From positions 248,001 to 312,000 of the forward strand of contig NZ_JAASAH010000001.1 in assembly GCF_012726235.1 (NCBI RefSeq): a stretch of DNA of 64,000 nucleotides, read 5' to 3'. The DNA comes from Streptomyces sp. HNM0574. GTDB taxonomy: Bacteria > Actinomycetota > Actinomycetes > Streptomycetales > Streptomycetaceae. Both the position numbers and the translations under genes were made by a program. The notes beneath the pieces were generated by a model, which saw only the letters and a list, made by a program, of their open reading frames with translations, was not told where the DNA came from and did not search any database. Positions 42,538 through 50,807 of this stretch are shown here, piece after piece. The number at the start of each line of letters is the position of its first letter. Positions within the stretch are counted from its first letter, which is position 1.

Positions 42538-44073
42538 TCAGGCCAGCGGGCCGGTGACCGACTCGGCGGCGGCGACGGCGCGGCCGGAGACGACGTACTG
42601 CACGGCCGACTCGATCTCCGGCGCGAGGAAGCGGTCCGTGCCGGGGCCCTCGACGGTCTCCCGCAGCCCGTCGCGCACGGCCGCCGTGGCCGGCGCGGGC
42701 GTCAGCGGAGCCCGCAGGTCCAGCGCCCGGGCCGCGGTGTACAGCTCCACCGCGATGACGCGGGAGAGCCCGTCCATCGCGCGGCGCAGCTTGCGGGCCG
42801 CGGACCAGCCCATGGAGACGTGGTCCTCCTGCATGGCGCTGGACGGGATGGAGTCCACGGAGGCGGGGGCCGCCAGCCGCTTCAGCTCCGAGACGATCGC
42901 GGCCTGCGTGTACTGGGCGATCATGTGCCCGGAGTCGACGCCCGGGTCGTCCGCGAGGAAGGCGTTGAGGCCGTGGTTGCGGGCCGGGTCGAGGAACCGG
43001 TCCGTGCGCCGCTCGGAGGCGGAGGCGATGTCCGCGACCGAGATGGCGAGGAAGTCCAGCACGCAGGCGACGGGCGCACCGTGGAAGTTGCCGTTGCTCT
43101 CCACCCGGCCGTCGAGCGTGACGACGGGGTTGTCGACGGCGGCGGCGAGCTCGCGCCCGGCGACCGTCTCGGCGTGCGCGAGGGTGTCGCGTACGGCGCC
43201 GTGGACCTGCGGCGAGCAGCGCAGCGAGTAGGCGTCCTGGACCCGGGTGCACTCGGGGCCGCGGTGGCTGGCCACGATGTCCGAATCGGTGAGCAGGGTG
43301 CGCAGGTTGGCGGCGCTGTCGGCCTGGCCGGGGTGCGGGCGGAGCGCCTGGAGGTCGGCGGCGAAGACGCGGTCCGTGCCGAGCTGGCCCTCGACGCTCA
43401 TGGCAGCCGCGATATCGGCGGCGCGCAGCAGCCCGCGCAGGTCGTGCGCGGCGAGGACGAGCATGCCGAGCATGCCGTCGGTGCCGTTGATGAGGGCCAG
43501 GCCCTCCTTCTCCTCCAGCACGACGGGGGTGATGCCCGCGGCGGCCAGCGCCTCGGACGCGGGCATCTTCTCGCCCTGCGCGTCCCGGACCGTGCCCTCG
43601 CCCATGGCGGCCAGCGCACAGTGCGCGAGCGGGGCCAGGTCGCCGGAGCAGCCCAGGGAGCCGTACTCGTGCACCACGGGGGTGATGCCGGCGTTCAGCA
43701 GCGCGGCGTAGACCTCGGCCGTCTCGCTGCGGACGCCGGTGCGGCCGGTGGCCAGGGTGGAGAGGCGGAGCAGCATCAGCGCGCGGACGACCTCGCGCTC
43801 CACCTCGTCGCCGGAGCCGGCGGCGTGCGAGCGGACGAGGCTGCGCTGGAGCTGTGCGCGGAGTGCGGTGGGAATGTGCCGGGTGGCGAGCGCCCCGAAA
43901 CCGGTGGAGACGCCGTAGTGGGGCACGGTGTCGTCCGCCAGGCCGCGGATCACCTCGCGGCTGCGGGCGATCTCCTTGAGGGCCTCGGGAGTGAGCGCGA
44001 CCCGGGCGTCGTGGCGGGCTACGGAAACAACGTCGTCGGCGGATACGGGGCCGACACCAACATCAACAGTCAT
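42538..44073 (-). CDS. hutH: Histidine ammonia-lyase (HutH)
   Basis: A 511-residue lyase converting histidine to urocanate. YGVSTGFGAL and GRTGVRSE are at their usual places. The segment forming the MIO cofactor reads YGSLGCSGDLAPLAHCAL, with Cys-Ser-Gly where most lyases have Ala-Ser-Gly. Also present are NGTDGMLGML, QDAYSLRCSPQVHGAVRD, SNGNFHG and MQEDHVSMG. I believe streptomycete enzymes share the Cys, so activity is expected. The ATG at 44073 is divergent from an IclR gene, with a palindrome between them. Confidence 0.95.
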   Translation of the reverse strand: MTVDVGVGPVSADDVVSVARHDARVALTPEALKEIARSREVIRGLADDTVPHYGVSTGFGALATRHIPTALRAQLQRSLVRSHAAGSGDEVEREVVRALMLLRLSTLATGRTGVRSETAEVYAALLNAGITPVVHEYGSLGCSGDLAPLAHCALAAMGEGTVRDAQGEKMPASEALAAAGITPVVLEEKEGLALINGTDGMLGMLVLAAHDLRGLLRAADIAAAMSVEGQLGTDRVFAADLQALRPHPGQADSAANLRTLLTDSDIVASHRGPECTRVQDAYSLRCSPQVHGAVRDTLAHAETVAGRELAAAVDNPVVTLDGRVESNGNFHGAPVACVLDFLAISVADIASASERRTDRFLDPARNHGLNAFLADDPGVDSGHMIAQYTQAAIVSELKRLAAPASVDSIPSSAMQEDHVSMGWSAARKLRRAMDGLSRVIAVELYTAARALDLRAPLTPAPATAAVRDGLRETVEGPGTDRFLAPEIESAVQYVVSGRAVAAAESVTGPLA

Positions 44074-44128
44074 GTGTCCATGAAGCCTCCTGACCAGGGG
44101 ATACCGCGAGTACCTTCGCTCAGTACGT

Positions 44129-44144
44129 GTCTGGGATCCCAGAC
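44129..44144. promoter_or_regulatory. 16-bp palindrome between hutH and iclR
   Basis: GTCTGGGATCCCAGAC is perfectly symmetric. It covers roughly -39 to -24 of the predicted leaderless promoter of the IclR gene (TACGAT at 44156-44161, ATG at 44168) and lies upstream of hutH. Its core matches the hutU palindrome at 39520-39545. Confidence 0.7.
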
Positions 44145-44167
44145 GAACGCGGGATTACGATCGGGGC

Positions 44168-44935
44168 ATGGCGACCGTTCCCGCAGCAGCACAGGTCCTC
44201 GCGGTCCTCCGGCACCTCGCGGCCCAGGCCGAGCCCGTGCCCGCCGCCTCGATCAGCCGCGACGTCGGTCTGCCCCGCTCGACGACGTACCACCTGCTGG
44301 ACACGCTCGCCCGTGAGGGATTCGTGGTGCACCTGCCCGAGGCCAGGCGCTGGGCGCTCGGGGTGAGCGCCTTCGAGCTCGCCTCCGGCTATGCCCGGCA
44401 GGCGCCGCTCCAGCGCCTGTCCCGCGTCCCGCTGGCCACGCTGGTGGACCGTACGGGCTACAACGCCAATCTGGCCGTGCCGCACGGACGGGAGGTCATC
44501 TACGTCATCGAGGAGCGGGCTCCGGGCCGGGCGCCGCTGGTCAGCGAGGTGGGGGTGCGGCTTCCGGCGCAGCTGACGGCGAGCGGCCGCGCGGTGCTGG
44601 CGCTGCTGCCGCCCGCGCAGGTGCGGGCGCTGTTCCCGGACCGGTCGGCCTTCGTGCTGCGCCACGACGTCGGCCCGTCCTCGCTCACCGCGCTGCGCAC
44701 GCTCCTGACGGAGGTCAGGCAGCGCGGCTACGCGACGGAGGAGGGTGAGGTCACCCCGGGACTGTCGTCCGTGGCGGCGGCGGTGCTCGACCACCACGGG
44801 CATCCGGTGGCCGGAGTGTGCGTCACCTTCCCCGGCGAGGCGGTGGGCGAGGTCGAACGCGCGGAGATCGCGCGGCACGTCACCGAGACGGCGCGGGTGC
44901 TGACCCGGCGGGTGGGCGGGTTCACGGGGCCGTGA
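44168..44935 (+). CDS. IclR family transcriptional regulator beside hutH
   Basis: A 255-residue regulator. The winged helix spans about residues 8-65 (QVLAVLRHLAAQAEPVPAASISRDVGLPRSTTYHLLDTLAREGFVVHL) and the effector domain about 80-245 (VDRTGYNANLAVPHGREVIYVIEERAPGRAPLVSEVGVRLPAQLTASGRAVLAL). ATG at 44168 lies 6 nt after TACGAT, so its mRNA is probably leaderless. It is the prime candidate to bind the TCTsGGATCCsAGA palindromes at hutH and hutU. Its end overlaps the convergent ligase gene by 14 bp. Confidence 0.9.
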   Translation: MATVPAAAQVLAVLRHLAAQAEPVPAASISRDVGLPRSTTYHLLDTLAREGFVVHLPEARRWALGVSAFELASGYARQAPLQRLSRVPLATLVDRTGYNANLAVPHGREVIYVIEERAPGRAPLVSEVGVRLPAQLTASGRAVLALLPPAQVRALFPDRSAFVLRHDVGPSSLTALRTLLTEVRQRGYATEEGEVTPGLSSVAAAVLDHHGHPVAGVCVTFPGEAVGEVERAEIARHVTETARVLTRRVGGFTGP

Positions 44936-46517
44936 ACATCTCCCGCAGCCGGTACTTGAGCACCTTGCGCAGGGTCTCGTTGCGCGGGAGGGCGTCGAGG
45001 AGCTCCAGTTGTTCGGGCAGCTTGTGCGGGGACAGCCCCAGTCCGCGCAGGTGCGCCGTGACCTCGTCCAGCGTCAACGGCGCGGTGTCCGGCGGCTGTT
45101 CGACGACGGCGCAGACGCGTTCGCCGCGCGCCGGGTCGGGGAGCCCCACGACGGCCACGTCCCCGACGCCGGGGTGCCGGTGCAGGAGGTCCTCTATCTC
45201 CTTGGCCGAGATGTTCTCCCCCTTGCGGATGATGACGTCCTTCAGCCGCCCGGTGAGGACGAGGTGTCCTTCGTCGGTGAGGTGTCCGAGGTCGCCGGTG
45301 CGGAGGAAGCCGTCCGGGTCGAACGCCTCGGCGGTCTGCGCGGGGTCGAGGTAGCCCTGGCAGACGGCCTCGCCGCGGAGCAGTATCTGGCCGTCGGTTC
45401 CCGGGGGTTGGGGTGTGCCGTCCTCGCCGGCTATCCGGATCTCCATTCCGGCGGGCGGGCGTCCCTCCGTGGTGGCGAGGTTCCGCTCGGTGTCGTCGGG
45501 GGAGTTCATGGTGATCATCGGCACCTCGGTCATGCCGTAGCCGTGGGTGAGCGCGCAGCCGAGTTCGCGGACGACGGCGTGGTACAGCTCGGGCGGCTTG
45601 GGCGCCCCGCCGCCCGCGAGCACGCGCAGCGCGGGGAGCAGCGGTTCCCCTGGCGTCTCGCGCTGTGCGGTGAGGAACATCTGGTAGAAGGCGGTCGAGC
45701 CGCCCGCGATGGTCACGCCGTGGCACCGGTAGCCGTCCAGCGAACCGGGCAGGGCGAAGCGCTCGAAGAGGACGGCGGGGAAGCCGCGCAGGAGCAGCAT
45801 GACGAGATAGTCGGGCCCCGCGATGTGCGCGAAGGGGAAGGCCATGGAGCCCACGTCGTCCGCGCCGGGCCGGAGGGCGTCGGCGAGGCAGGCGCCGCCC
45901 GCGATCAGGCTCCGGTCGGTGTGCAGCACGCCCTTGGCCGCCGAGGTCGTGCCGGAGGTCCAGTAGATCCAGCGGGGCCGTGTGCCGTCGGCGGGTGGTG
46001 GCGGCAGTTGGGCGGGGTCGGCCTCGGGCAGCCGGTCGTACGCCTCGAACACGACGGGCGGGACGGGGAGTTCGGCGGCCAGGCGGGTGGCCATGGCGGT
46101 GTGGTCGAATCCGCGCCACCGGCCGGGCACCGCGAAGAACTCGGCCTCCGCCTCGCGCAGTGCGAAGGCGACCTCGCGGTCCCGGTAGAAGGGGATGACC
46201 GGGGACTGCACGGCCCCCAGGCGCGCGAGCGCCACGGACAGCAGCACGGTTTCGAGCCGGGTGGGCAGCTGCCAGGCCACCCGGCTCCCGGGCCGGACGC
46301 CGGCCTCGTGCAGTCCGGCGGCGACGCGCTCGGCGCGGTCGCGCAGGGCTCGGAAGGTGAGGCTCCGTTCGGGGCCGTCCGCGCCGTCGTCGGCCTGGAC
46401 GAGCGCGAGGGCGCCGGGCGTCGACTCCGCGCGCCGGGCGACGAGTTCCCACAGCGTCGGCGCGTCCCGGAGCGGGGCGCCGTCTCGTGCTGGTGCGGTC
46501 CGTGTGCGGTCTCCCAT
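44922..46517 (-). CDS. AMP-forming acyl-CoA synthetase / acid-CoA ligase
   Basis: A 531-residue ANL-superfamily enzyme. The P-loop-like motif is IYWTSGTTSAAKGVLHT, the adenylate motif is HGYGMTEVPMI, and the hinge and Lys region are RTGDLGHLTDEGHLVLTGRLKDVIIRKGENISAKEIED and NETLRKVLKYRLRE. It activates a carboxylic acid as acyl-AMP and then acyl-CoA; the layout is close to cyclohexanecarboxylate and medium-chain ligases. ATG at 46517 follows GAGGAG. A palindrome sits on its predicted -35 box. Confidence 0.9.
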   Translation of the reverse strand: MGDRTRTAPARDGAPLRDAPTLWELVARRAESTPGALALVQADDGADGPERSLTFRALRDRAERVAAGLHEAGVRPGSRVAWQLPTRLETVLLSVALARLGAVQSPVIPFYRDREVAFALREAEAEFFAVPGRWRGFDHTAMATRLAAELPVPPVVFEAYDRLPEADPAQLPPPPADGTRPRWIYWTSGTTSAAKGVLHTDRSLIAGGACLADALRPGADDVGSMAFPFAHIAGPDYLVMLLLRGFPAVLFERFALPGSLDGYRCHGVTIAGGSTAFYQMFLTAQRETPGEPLLPALRVLAGGGAPKPPELYHAVVRELGCALTHGYGMTEVPMITMNSPDDTERNLATTEGRPPAGMEIRIAGEDGTPQPPGTDGQILLRGEAVCQGYLDPAQTAEAFDPDGFLRTGDLGHLTDEGHLVLTGRLKDVIIRKGENISAKEIEDLLHRHPGVGDVAVVGLPDPARGERVCAVVEQPPDTAPLTLDEVTAHLRGLGLSPHKLPEQLELLDALPRNETLRKVLKYRLREMFTAP

Positions 46518-46585
46518 CACGACTCCTCAGCTCGGCGGGTGCGCGGTGCTGCCGCACGAGGGCCGGGTGAACGTACCACGCAGAA

Positions 46586-46600
46586 CTGACGGAGCGTCAG
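46586..46600. promoter_or_regulatory. CTGAC-N5-GTCAG operator on the ligase promoter
   Basis: CTGACGGAGCGTCAG lies about 70 bp upstream of the ligase start. Read leftward, TGACGC (46599-46594), an 18-bp spacer and TACGTT (46575-46570) form a promoter, so a bound repressor would cover the -35. Similar TGACG-N-CGTCA sites belong to TetR repressors of lipid catabolism in actinomycetes. Confidence 0.5.
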
Positions 46601-46706
46601 GTGTCGTACGGGGCCGGTGCGCGGAAAACCGGTGGCGCGGAGGTGCGGAGCCGTCGTACGGTCTGGGCCGTCCCGTCAGTGGCCGAGTGAACGGAGGTGA
46701 GGACCG

Positions 46707-46778
46707 ATGACTGCCGTCGCGCTGAGCGCTGCTCGCACCCAGGAGTTCATCCATCCCGCTTCCGTGGTCTCCGGCTGA
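46707..46778 (+). CDS. Small 23-residue frame upstream of rsgA
   Basis: ATG at 46707 follows GGAGGTGA with 7-9 nt spacing, a near-ideal ribosome binding site, and the frame ends at TGA 46776-46778. The peptide begins MTAVALSAARTQEF and ends HPASVVSG. It has no known motif. The rsgA start is 49 nt downstream. It may be a leader peptide coupling RsgA synthesis to translation, or a short protein in its own right. The rest of 46518-46827 shows only the ligase promoter. Confidence 0.5.
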   Translation: MTAVALSAARTQEFIHPASVVSG

Positions 46779-46827
46779 GCGCTGTCCGCACGCGCCGGAG
46801 AGCCACCCCCTGACGAAGGGCTCTCCC

Positions 46828-47964
46828 TTGCCTTCCCACAGCAACGCACCACTGTCCCCGCACCCGCTCCTCCCGTACGGCTGGGACGAGACGTACGCCG
46901 AGCGCTTCCGGCCGCTCGCCGAGCAGGGCTGCCTGCCGGGCCGGATCGTCCGCGTCGACCGCGGGCGGGTCGACGCCGTCGTTCCGGACGGCGACGGCGT
47001 CCGCACCGTCCTCGCGGGGACGGCCCAGGTGGCCACCGGCGGCCCCCTGCGGGTCCCGTGCACCGGCGACTGGGCCGCCGTCGATCTCACAGGCGGACGG
47101 ACGCACGAGGGCCTCGACGGCATCGTCCGCTGCCTGCTGGAGCGGCGGACCGCCTTCGTGCGCTCCACCTCGTCCAAGCGTTCCGAGGCTCAAGTCCTCG
47201 CCGCCAACGTCGACTTCGCGCTGATCGCCGTCGCCCTGGGCGGCGAGTTCGACCTCGGCCGCGTCGAACGGTTCCTCTCCCTCGCCTGGTCGAGCGGCGC
47301 GCAGCCCGTCGTCGTGCTGACCAAGGCGGACCTCGTGCCGGACCCGGTGACGCTCGCGCAGCTCACCGCGGACGCGGAGGCGTCGGCCCCCGGTGCGCCG
47401 GTGGCCGCCGTCAGTGCCGGCACCGGGGCCGGCGTCCCGGAGCTGGCCTCGGTCGTCGCGGGCGGCACCTCGGTGCTGCTCGGGCAGTCGGGCGCCGGGA
47501 AGTCCACCCTGGCCAACGCGCTCACCGGCACCGGCAGCCAGTACGTGGCCGCCGTCCGGGACCGCGACGGCAAGGGGCGGCACACCACGACCACCCGTGA
47601 CCTGCTGCCCCTGCCCACCGGCGGCGTCCTCATCGACACCCCGGGCCTGCGCGGCGTCGGACTGTGGGACGCGGAGGACGGCCTCGGCCGGACGTTCGCC
47701 GAGATCGAGGAACTGGCGGAGCGGTGCCGCTTCCACGACTGCGGGCACACCGCCGAACCGGACTGTGCCGTGACGGCCGCCGTCGAGGACGGCACCCTGC
47801 CGCACCGCAGGCTGGAGAGCTACCGCAAGCTGCTCCGCGAGAACGCCCGCATCGCCGCCCGCTCCGACGCGCGGCTCCGCGCCGAACGCAAACAGCAGGC
47901 CAAACGCCAGCAGGCCCTCGGCCGCCACCTGGCAGAACGCAAACGCGGGCAGTACCGCCGATAG
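46828..47964 (+). CDS. rsgA: Ribosome small-subunit-dependent GTPase A (RsgA)
   Basis: A 378-residue circularly permuted GTPase that matures the 30S subunit. An OB-fold-like N-terminal part precedes the G domain, in the order G4 (VVVLTKADLV), G1 (LLGQSGAGKSTLANAL), G2-like (HTTTTRDLLPL) and G3 (LIDTPGLRGVG). The zinc site is CRFHDCGHTAEPDCAV, and the basic end ERKQQAKRQQ suits rRNA binding. The TTG start at 46828 follows GAAGGG. The N-terminus is somewhat longer than in E. coli. Confidence 0.93.
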   Translation: MPSHSNAPLSPHPLLPYGWDETYAERFRPLAEQGCLPGRIVRVDRGRVDAVVPDGDGVRTVLAGTAQVATGGPLRVPCTGDWAAVDLTGGRTHEGLDGIVRCLLERRTAFVRSTSSKRSEAQVLAANVDFALIAVALGGEFDLGRVERFLSLAWSSGAQPVVVLTKADLVPDPVTLAQLTADAEASAPGAPVAAVSAGTGAGVPELASVVAGGTSVLLGQSGAGKSTLANALTGTGSQYVAAVRDRDGKGRHTTTTRDLLPLPTGGVLIDTPGLRGVGLWDAEDGLGRTFAEIEELAERCRFHDCGHTAEPDCAVTAAVEDGTLPHRRLESYRKLLRENARIAARSDARLRAERKQQAKRQQALGRHLAERKRGQYRR

Positions 47965-47974
47965 CGGACCCGCC

Positions 47975-48008
47975 GCCGTGCCGGACGCCCCTCGGGGCCC
48001 GGCACGGC
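47975..48008 (+). terminator. Hairpin after rsgA
   Basis: GCCGTGCCGG (47975-47984) and its complement CCGGCACGGC (47999-48008) with a 14-nt loop, starting 10 bp after the rsgA stop. The next reading frame runs through it. Confidence 0.65.
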
Positions 48009-48571
48009 GGCCGCGCGGAGGGTCGGTTGCTACCGTCCCGTCCGACCCGGAGCACCTCGGCTCCGGGCTGCACCGCATGCTGCCGCGCGAGCACCGCGGC
48101 GACTTCCAGGACTTCCCGGCCTGGCGGCAGGGCGTGTACGAGGCACTCTCCGCGCTCCTCACCGCACGGGAGGAACGCGGCCCCGTGCTCGTCCCGATGA
48201 CCGTCGTCGACGGACGCTGCTTCGACGAGACCGTCGGCCGGCTCCGCGCCGACGGGCACGACGTGCGGCACTTCACCTTGCTCGCGCACCCGTCCACCGT
48301 GCGCGGGCGGCTGCGCGGCAGGCTGGACGGCTGGGCGCTCCCCTGGGGGCGGGGTGAGACATGGGCGGAACAGCAGGTCGACCGCTGCCTGGACGCGCTG
48401 CGCGCCCCCGAGTTCGGGGAGCACGTCTGGACGGACCGGGTGGCCGTCCCCGAGGTCGCCGAGGCCGTCGCGGAGTCGGCCGGACTGTCCCTCGCCCCGG
48501 CCACCCGCAGCGCCGTGAAGCGGCGCCTGGACCGCGCCCGGGTCTCGCTCGCGCACTTCCGCCTGGACTGA
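47978..48571 (+). pseudogene. TmrB-like ATP-binding protein lacking its P-loop (5'-truncated)
   Basis: The frame encodes about 197 residues. From about residue 20, SDPEHLGSGLHRMLPREHRGDFQDFPAWRQGVYEAL and VLVPMTVVDGRCFDETVGRLRADGHDVRHFTLLA follow the TmrB/tunicamycin-resistance layout, as do WAEQQVDRCLDAL and the ending RARVSLAHFRLD. Intact relatives begin about 30 residues earlier with a GxxGxGKT Walker A segment just before this DPE motif. Here that part is replaced by Arg/Pro-rich sequence that overlaps the rsgA terminator, and no P-loop is encoded in any frame upstream. I infer a deletion of the 5' end and a decaying gene. An alternative is a kinase-fold protein that has lost ATP binding. 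Confidence 0.65.
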
Positions 48572-48670
48572 GCCTCCTCCCGGCGCGCACGCCGCGCTCG
48601 CCCCCCCCGCACCGTCATGTCCGATTCCCGCGAGTACGGCGGGGTTGGCGGGCGCACACTGGGGAGCGTG

Positions 48671-50185
48671 ATGACGGACGAGAGCAGGTACGAGGCGGTG
48701 CGCGGCAGGGACGCGCGCTTCGACGGGGTGTTCTTCCTCGGAGTGCGCACCACCGGCATCTTCTGCCGCCCCAGCTGCCCGGCGGTGACCCCCAAACGGG
48801 AGAACGTGCGCTTCTACCCGTCGGCCGCCGCCGCCCAGGGCGCCGGTTTCCGCGCCTGCCGCCGCTGCCGCCCGGACGCCGTCCCCGGCTCGGCCGAGTG
48901 GAACGTACGGGCCGACCTCGTGGGCCGGGCGATGCGGATGATCGCGGACGGCGTCGTCGACCGGGACGGCGTCGCCGGGCTCGCCGAACGGCTCGGCTAC
49001 AGCAGCCGCCAGGTGCAGCGGCAGCTCACCGCGGAACTCGGCGCCGGGCCCGTCGCCCTCGCACGGGCGCAGCGTGCGCACACCGCGCGGATTCTGCTGC
49101 AGACGACCGCACTGCCCGTCACGGAGATCGCGTTCGCCTCCGGCTTCGCGTCCGTGCGGCAGTTCAACGACACCGTCCGCGAGATCTACGCCCGCACCCC
49201 GAGCGCCCTGCGCACCTCCGCAGCGCACAGCGGCCGCACCCTTCCGGCCACCGGGGACGGCGCGGCCGGCGTCCCGCTGCGCCTCGCCTGCCGCGGCCCG
49301 TACGCGGCCGGCCAGGTCTTCGGCTTCCTGGAGCGGCGTGCCGTGCCCGGCGTGGAGGAGGTCACCGGCGCCCCCGGTGCCCGCCTCTACCGCCGCACGC
49401 TCCAACTGCCGTACGGCACAGGCGTGGTGGACGTGCACGAACCGCCCGCCGTCCGCGCGGACGCCCCGCACGACGGCTCCCGCACGGCGGGCACCTGGCT
49501 GGAGGCCCGGCTGCACCTGACCGACCTGCGCGACCTGACGACCGCCGTCCAGCGGCTCCGGCGCCTGTTCGACCTGGACGCCGACCCGTACGCCGTCGCC
49601 ACCAGCCTCGGCGGCGACCCGGCGCTCGGGCCGCTCGTGGCGGACCGTCCAGGACTGCGGTCGCCCGGGACGACCGACCCGCACGAACTCGCCGTCCGCG
49701 CCGTCCTCGGCCAGCAGGTCAGCGTCGGCGCGGCCCGCACGCTCGCCGGGCGGCTCGTCGCCGCGTACGGCAAGCCGCTGTCCGCGTCGGACGGTGGCCT
49801 CACCCACCTGTTCCCCGGCCCGGGGGCGCTCGCGGAGGCCGCGCTGACCGAGCTCGGCATGCCGGAGACCCGCCGCCGCACCCTGCGCACGGTCTCGGCC
49901 GCGCTCGCGGACGGCACTCTCGCCCTCGGCCCGGGCGCCGACCGGGACGAGGCCGAACGGCACCTCCTCGCCCTCCCCGGCGTCGGCCCCTGGACGGCCG
50001 GCTACATCCGGATGCGGGCCCTGGGCGACCCGGACGTCTTCCTCCCCGGCGACGCGGGCGTACGGCACGGGCTCGCCCGAGCCGGCATCGCGGCGGACCG
50101 GTCCGCCGCCTGGCGCCCGTGGCGCTCGTACGCGCTGCACCACCTCTGGCACCGGACCACCCTTCCCGCCGACCGCACCACATGA
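48671..50185 (+). CDS. Ada-like regulator fused to AlkA-type DNA glycosylase
   Basis: A 504-residue three-part protein. Residues 1-75 form the Ada zinc domain with Cys32, Cys36, Cys63 and Cys66 (GIFCRPSC, RACRRC); Cys32 is the likely methyl-phosphotriester acceptor. Residues about 80-180 are an AraC-type HTH (GLAERLGYSSRQVQRQLTAELG, EIAFASGFASVRQFNDTVREIYARTP). The remainder is AlkA: an N-terminal domain, then HhH-GPD with LLALPGVGPWTAGYIRMRALGDPDVFLPGDAG, whose Asp is catalytic. It repairs and senses alkylated DNA. ATG at 48671 follows GGGGAG. Ogt follows 69 bp downstream. Confidence 0.93.
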   Translation: MTDESRYEAVRGRDARFDGVFFLGVRTTGIFCRPSCPAVTPKRENVRFYPSAAAAQGAGFRACRRCRPDAVPGSAEWNVRADLVGRAMRMIADGVVDRDGVAGLAERLGYSSRQVQRQLTAELGAGPVALARAQRAHTARILLQTTALPVTEIAFASGFASVRQFNDTVREIYARTPSALRTSAAHSGRTLPATGDGAAGVPLRLACRGPYAAGQVFGFLERRAVPGVEEVTGAPGARLYRRTLQLPYGTGVVDVHEPPAVRADAPHDGSRTAGTWLEARLHLTDLRDLTTAVQRLRRLFDLDADPYAVATSLGGDPALGPLVADRPGLRSPGTTDPHELAVRAVLGQQVSVGAARTLAGRLVAAYGKPLSASDGGLTHLFPGPGALAEAALTELGMPETRRRTLRTVSAALADGTLALGPGADRDEAERHLLALPGVGPWTAGYIRMRALGDPDVFLPGDAGVRHGLARAGIAADRSAAWRPWRSYALHHLWHRTTLPADRTT

Positions 50186-50254
50186 CCACCCACCGGCACG
50201 AAACCGGCCCACAGCACGGGGCGCACGACGGCGCCCCACGAGACGGAGCACACG

Positions 50255-50779
50255 ATGACCACCCCGGCAGCAGCGAACCGCACCACCATCTCGCGCCCCG
50301 AGCCGCTCGTCTGGGCCGTCCACGACAGCCCGCTGGGCGCGCTCGTCCTCACCGGGGACGGCACCGCGCTGGCCTCGCTCACCGTCCCGGGACAGCGCGA
50401 AGGGCAGCCGCCGCTCCCCGAGGCCACGCGCGACGACAGTGCGTACGCGGAGGCACGCTCCCAGCTGGACGCCTACTTCGCGGGTGAACTGACCCGGTTC
50501 CGGCTGGAGTTCACCATCCGGGGCACCCCGTTCCGCGAGCGGGTGTGGCAGGCGCTCGACTCCATTCCGTACGGCGCCACGACCACCTACGGTGAACTCG
50601 CGGCCGGGATCGGGGCCTCGCGGGCCGCGGTGCGGGCCGTCGGCGGGGCGGTCGGGGCCAACCCGCTGCTGATCGTGCGCCCCTGCCACCGCGTCATCGG
50701 CGCGGACGGTTCCCTCACCGGCTACGCGGGCGGGCTCGACAGCAAGCGCCGGCTGCTCACCCTGGAGGGCGTGCTCTGA
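50255..50779 (+). CDS. ogt: Methylated-DNA-[protein]-cysteine S-methyltransferase (Ogt)
   Basis: A 174-residue suicide repair protein that removes O6-alkyl groups from guanine. The acceptor is Cys144 in VRPCHRVIG; IPYGATTTYGELAAGIGASRAAVRAVGGAVGANPL is the DNA-binding helix-turn-helix. The end DSKRRLLTLEGVL is typical. ATG at 50255 follows GGAG. Its pairing with Ada-AlkA makes an alkylation-response operon. Confidence 0.95.
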   Translation: MTTPAAANRTTISRPEPLVWAVHDSPLGALVLTGDGTALASLTVPGQREGQPPLPEATRDDSAYAEARSQLDAYFAGELTRFRLEFTIRGTPFRERVWQALDSIPYGATTTYGELAAGIGASRAAVRAVGGAVGANPLLIVRPCHRVIGADGSLTGYAGGLDSKRRLLTLEGVL

Positions 50780-50807
50780 CTCGACGGGGGCGTGCCGGGC
50801 AGCGGGT

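Noticed and set aside
48595..48612. Run of C residues before the Ada-AlkA gene as a phase-variable tract
   Set aside because: It is short, lies upstream of the coding region and outside the promoter boxes I could identify; one tract in GC-rich DNA is weak evidence.
50182..50254. ATG overlapping the Ada-AlkA stop as the start of a coupled gene
   Set aside because: Its frame is a His/Asp/Gly-rich shadow that does not join Ogt. Ogt has its own start at 50255.
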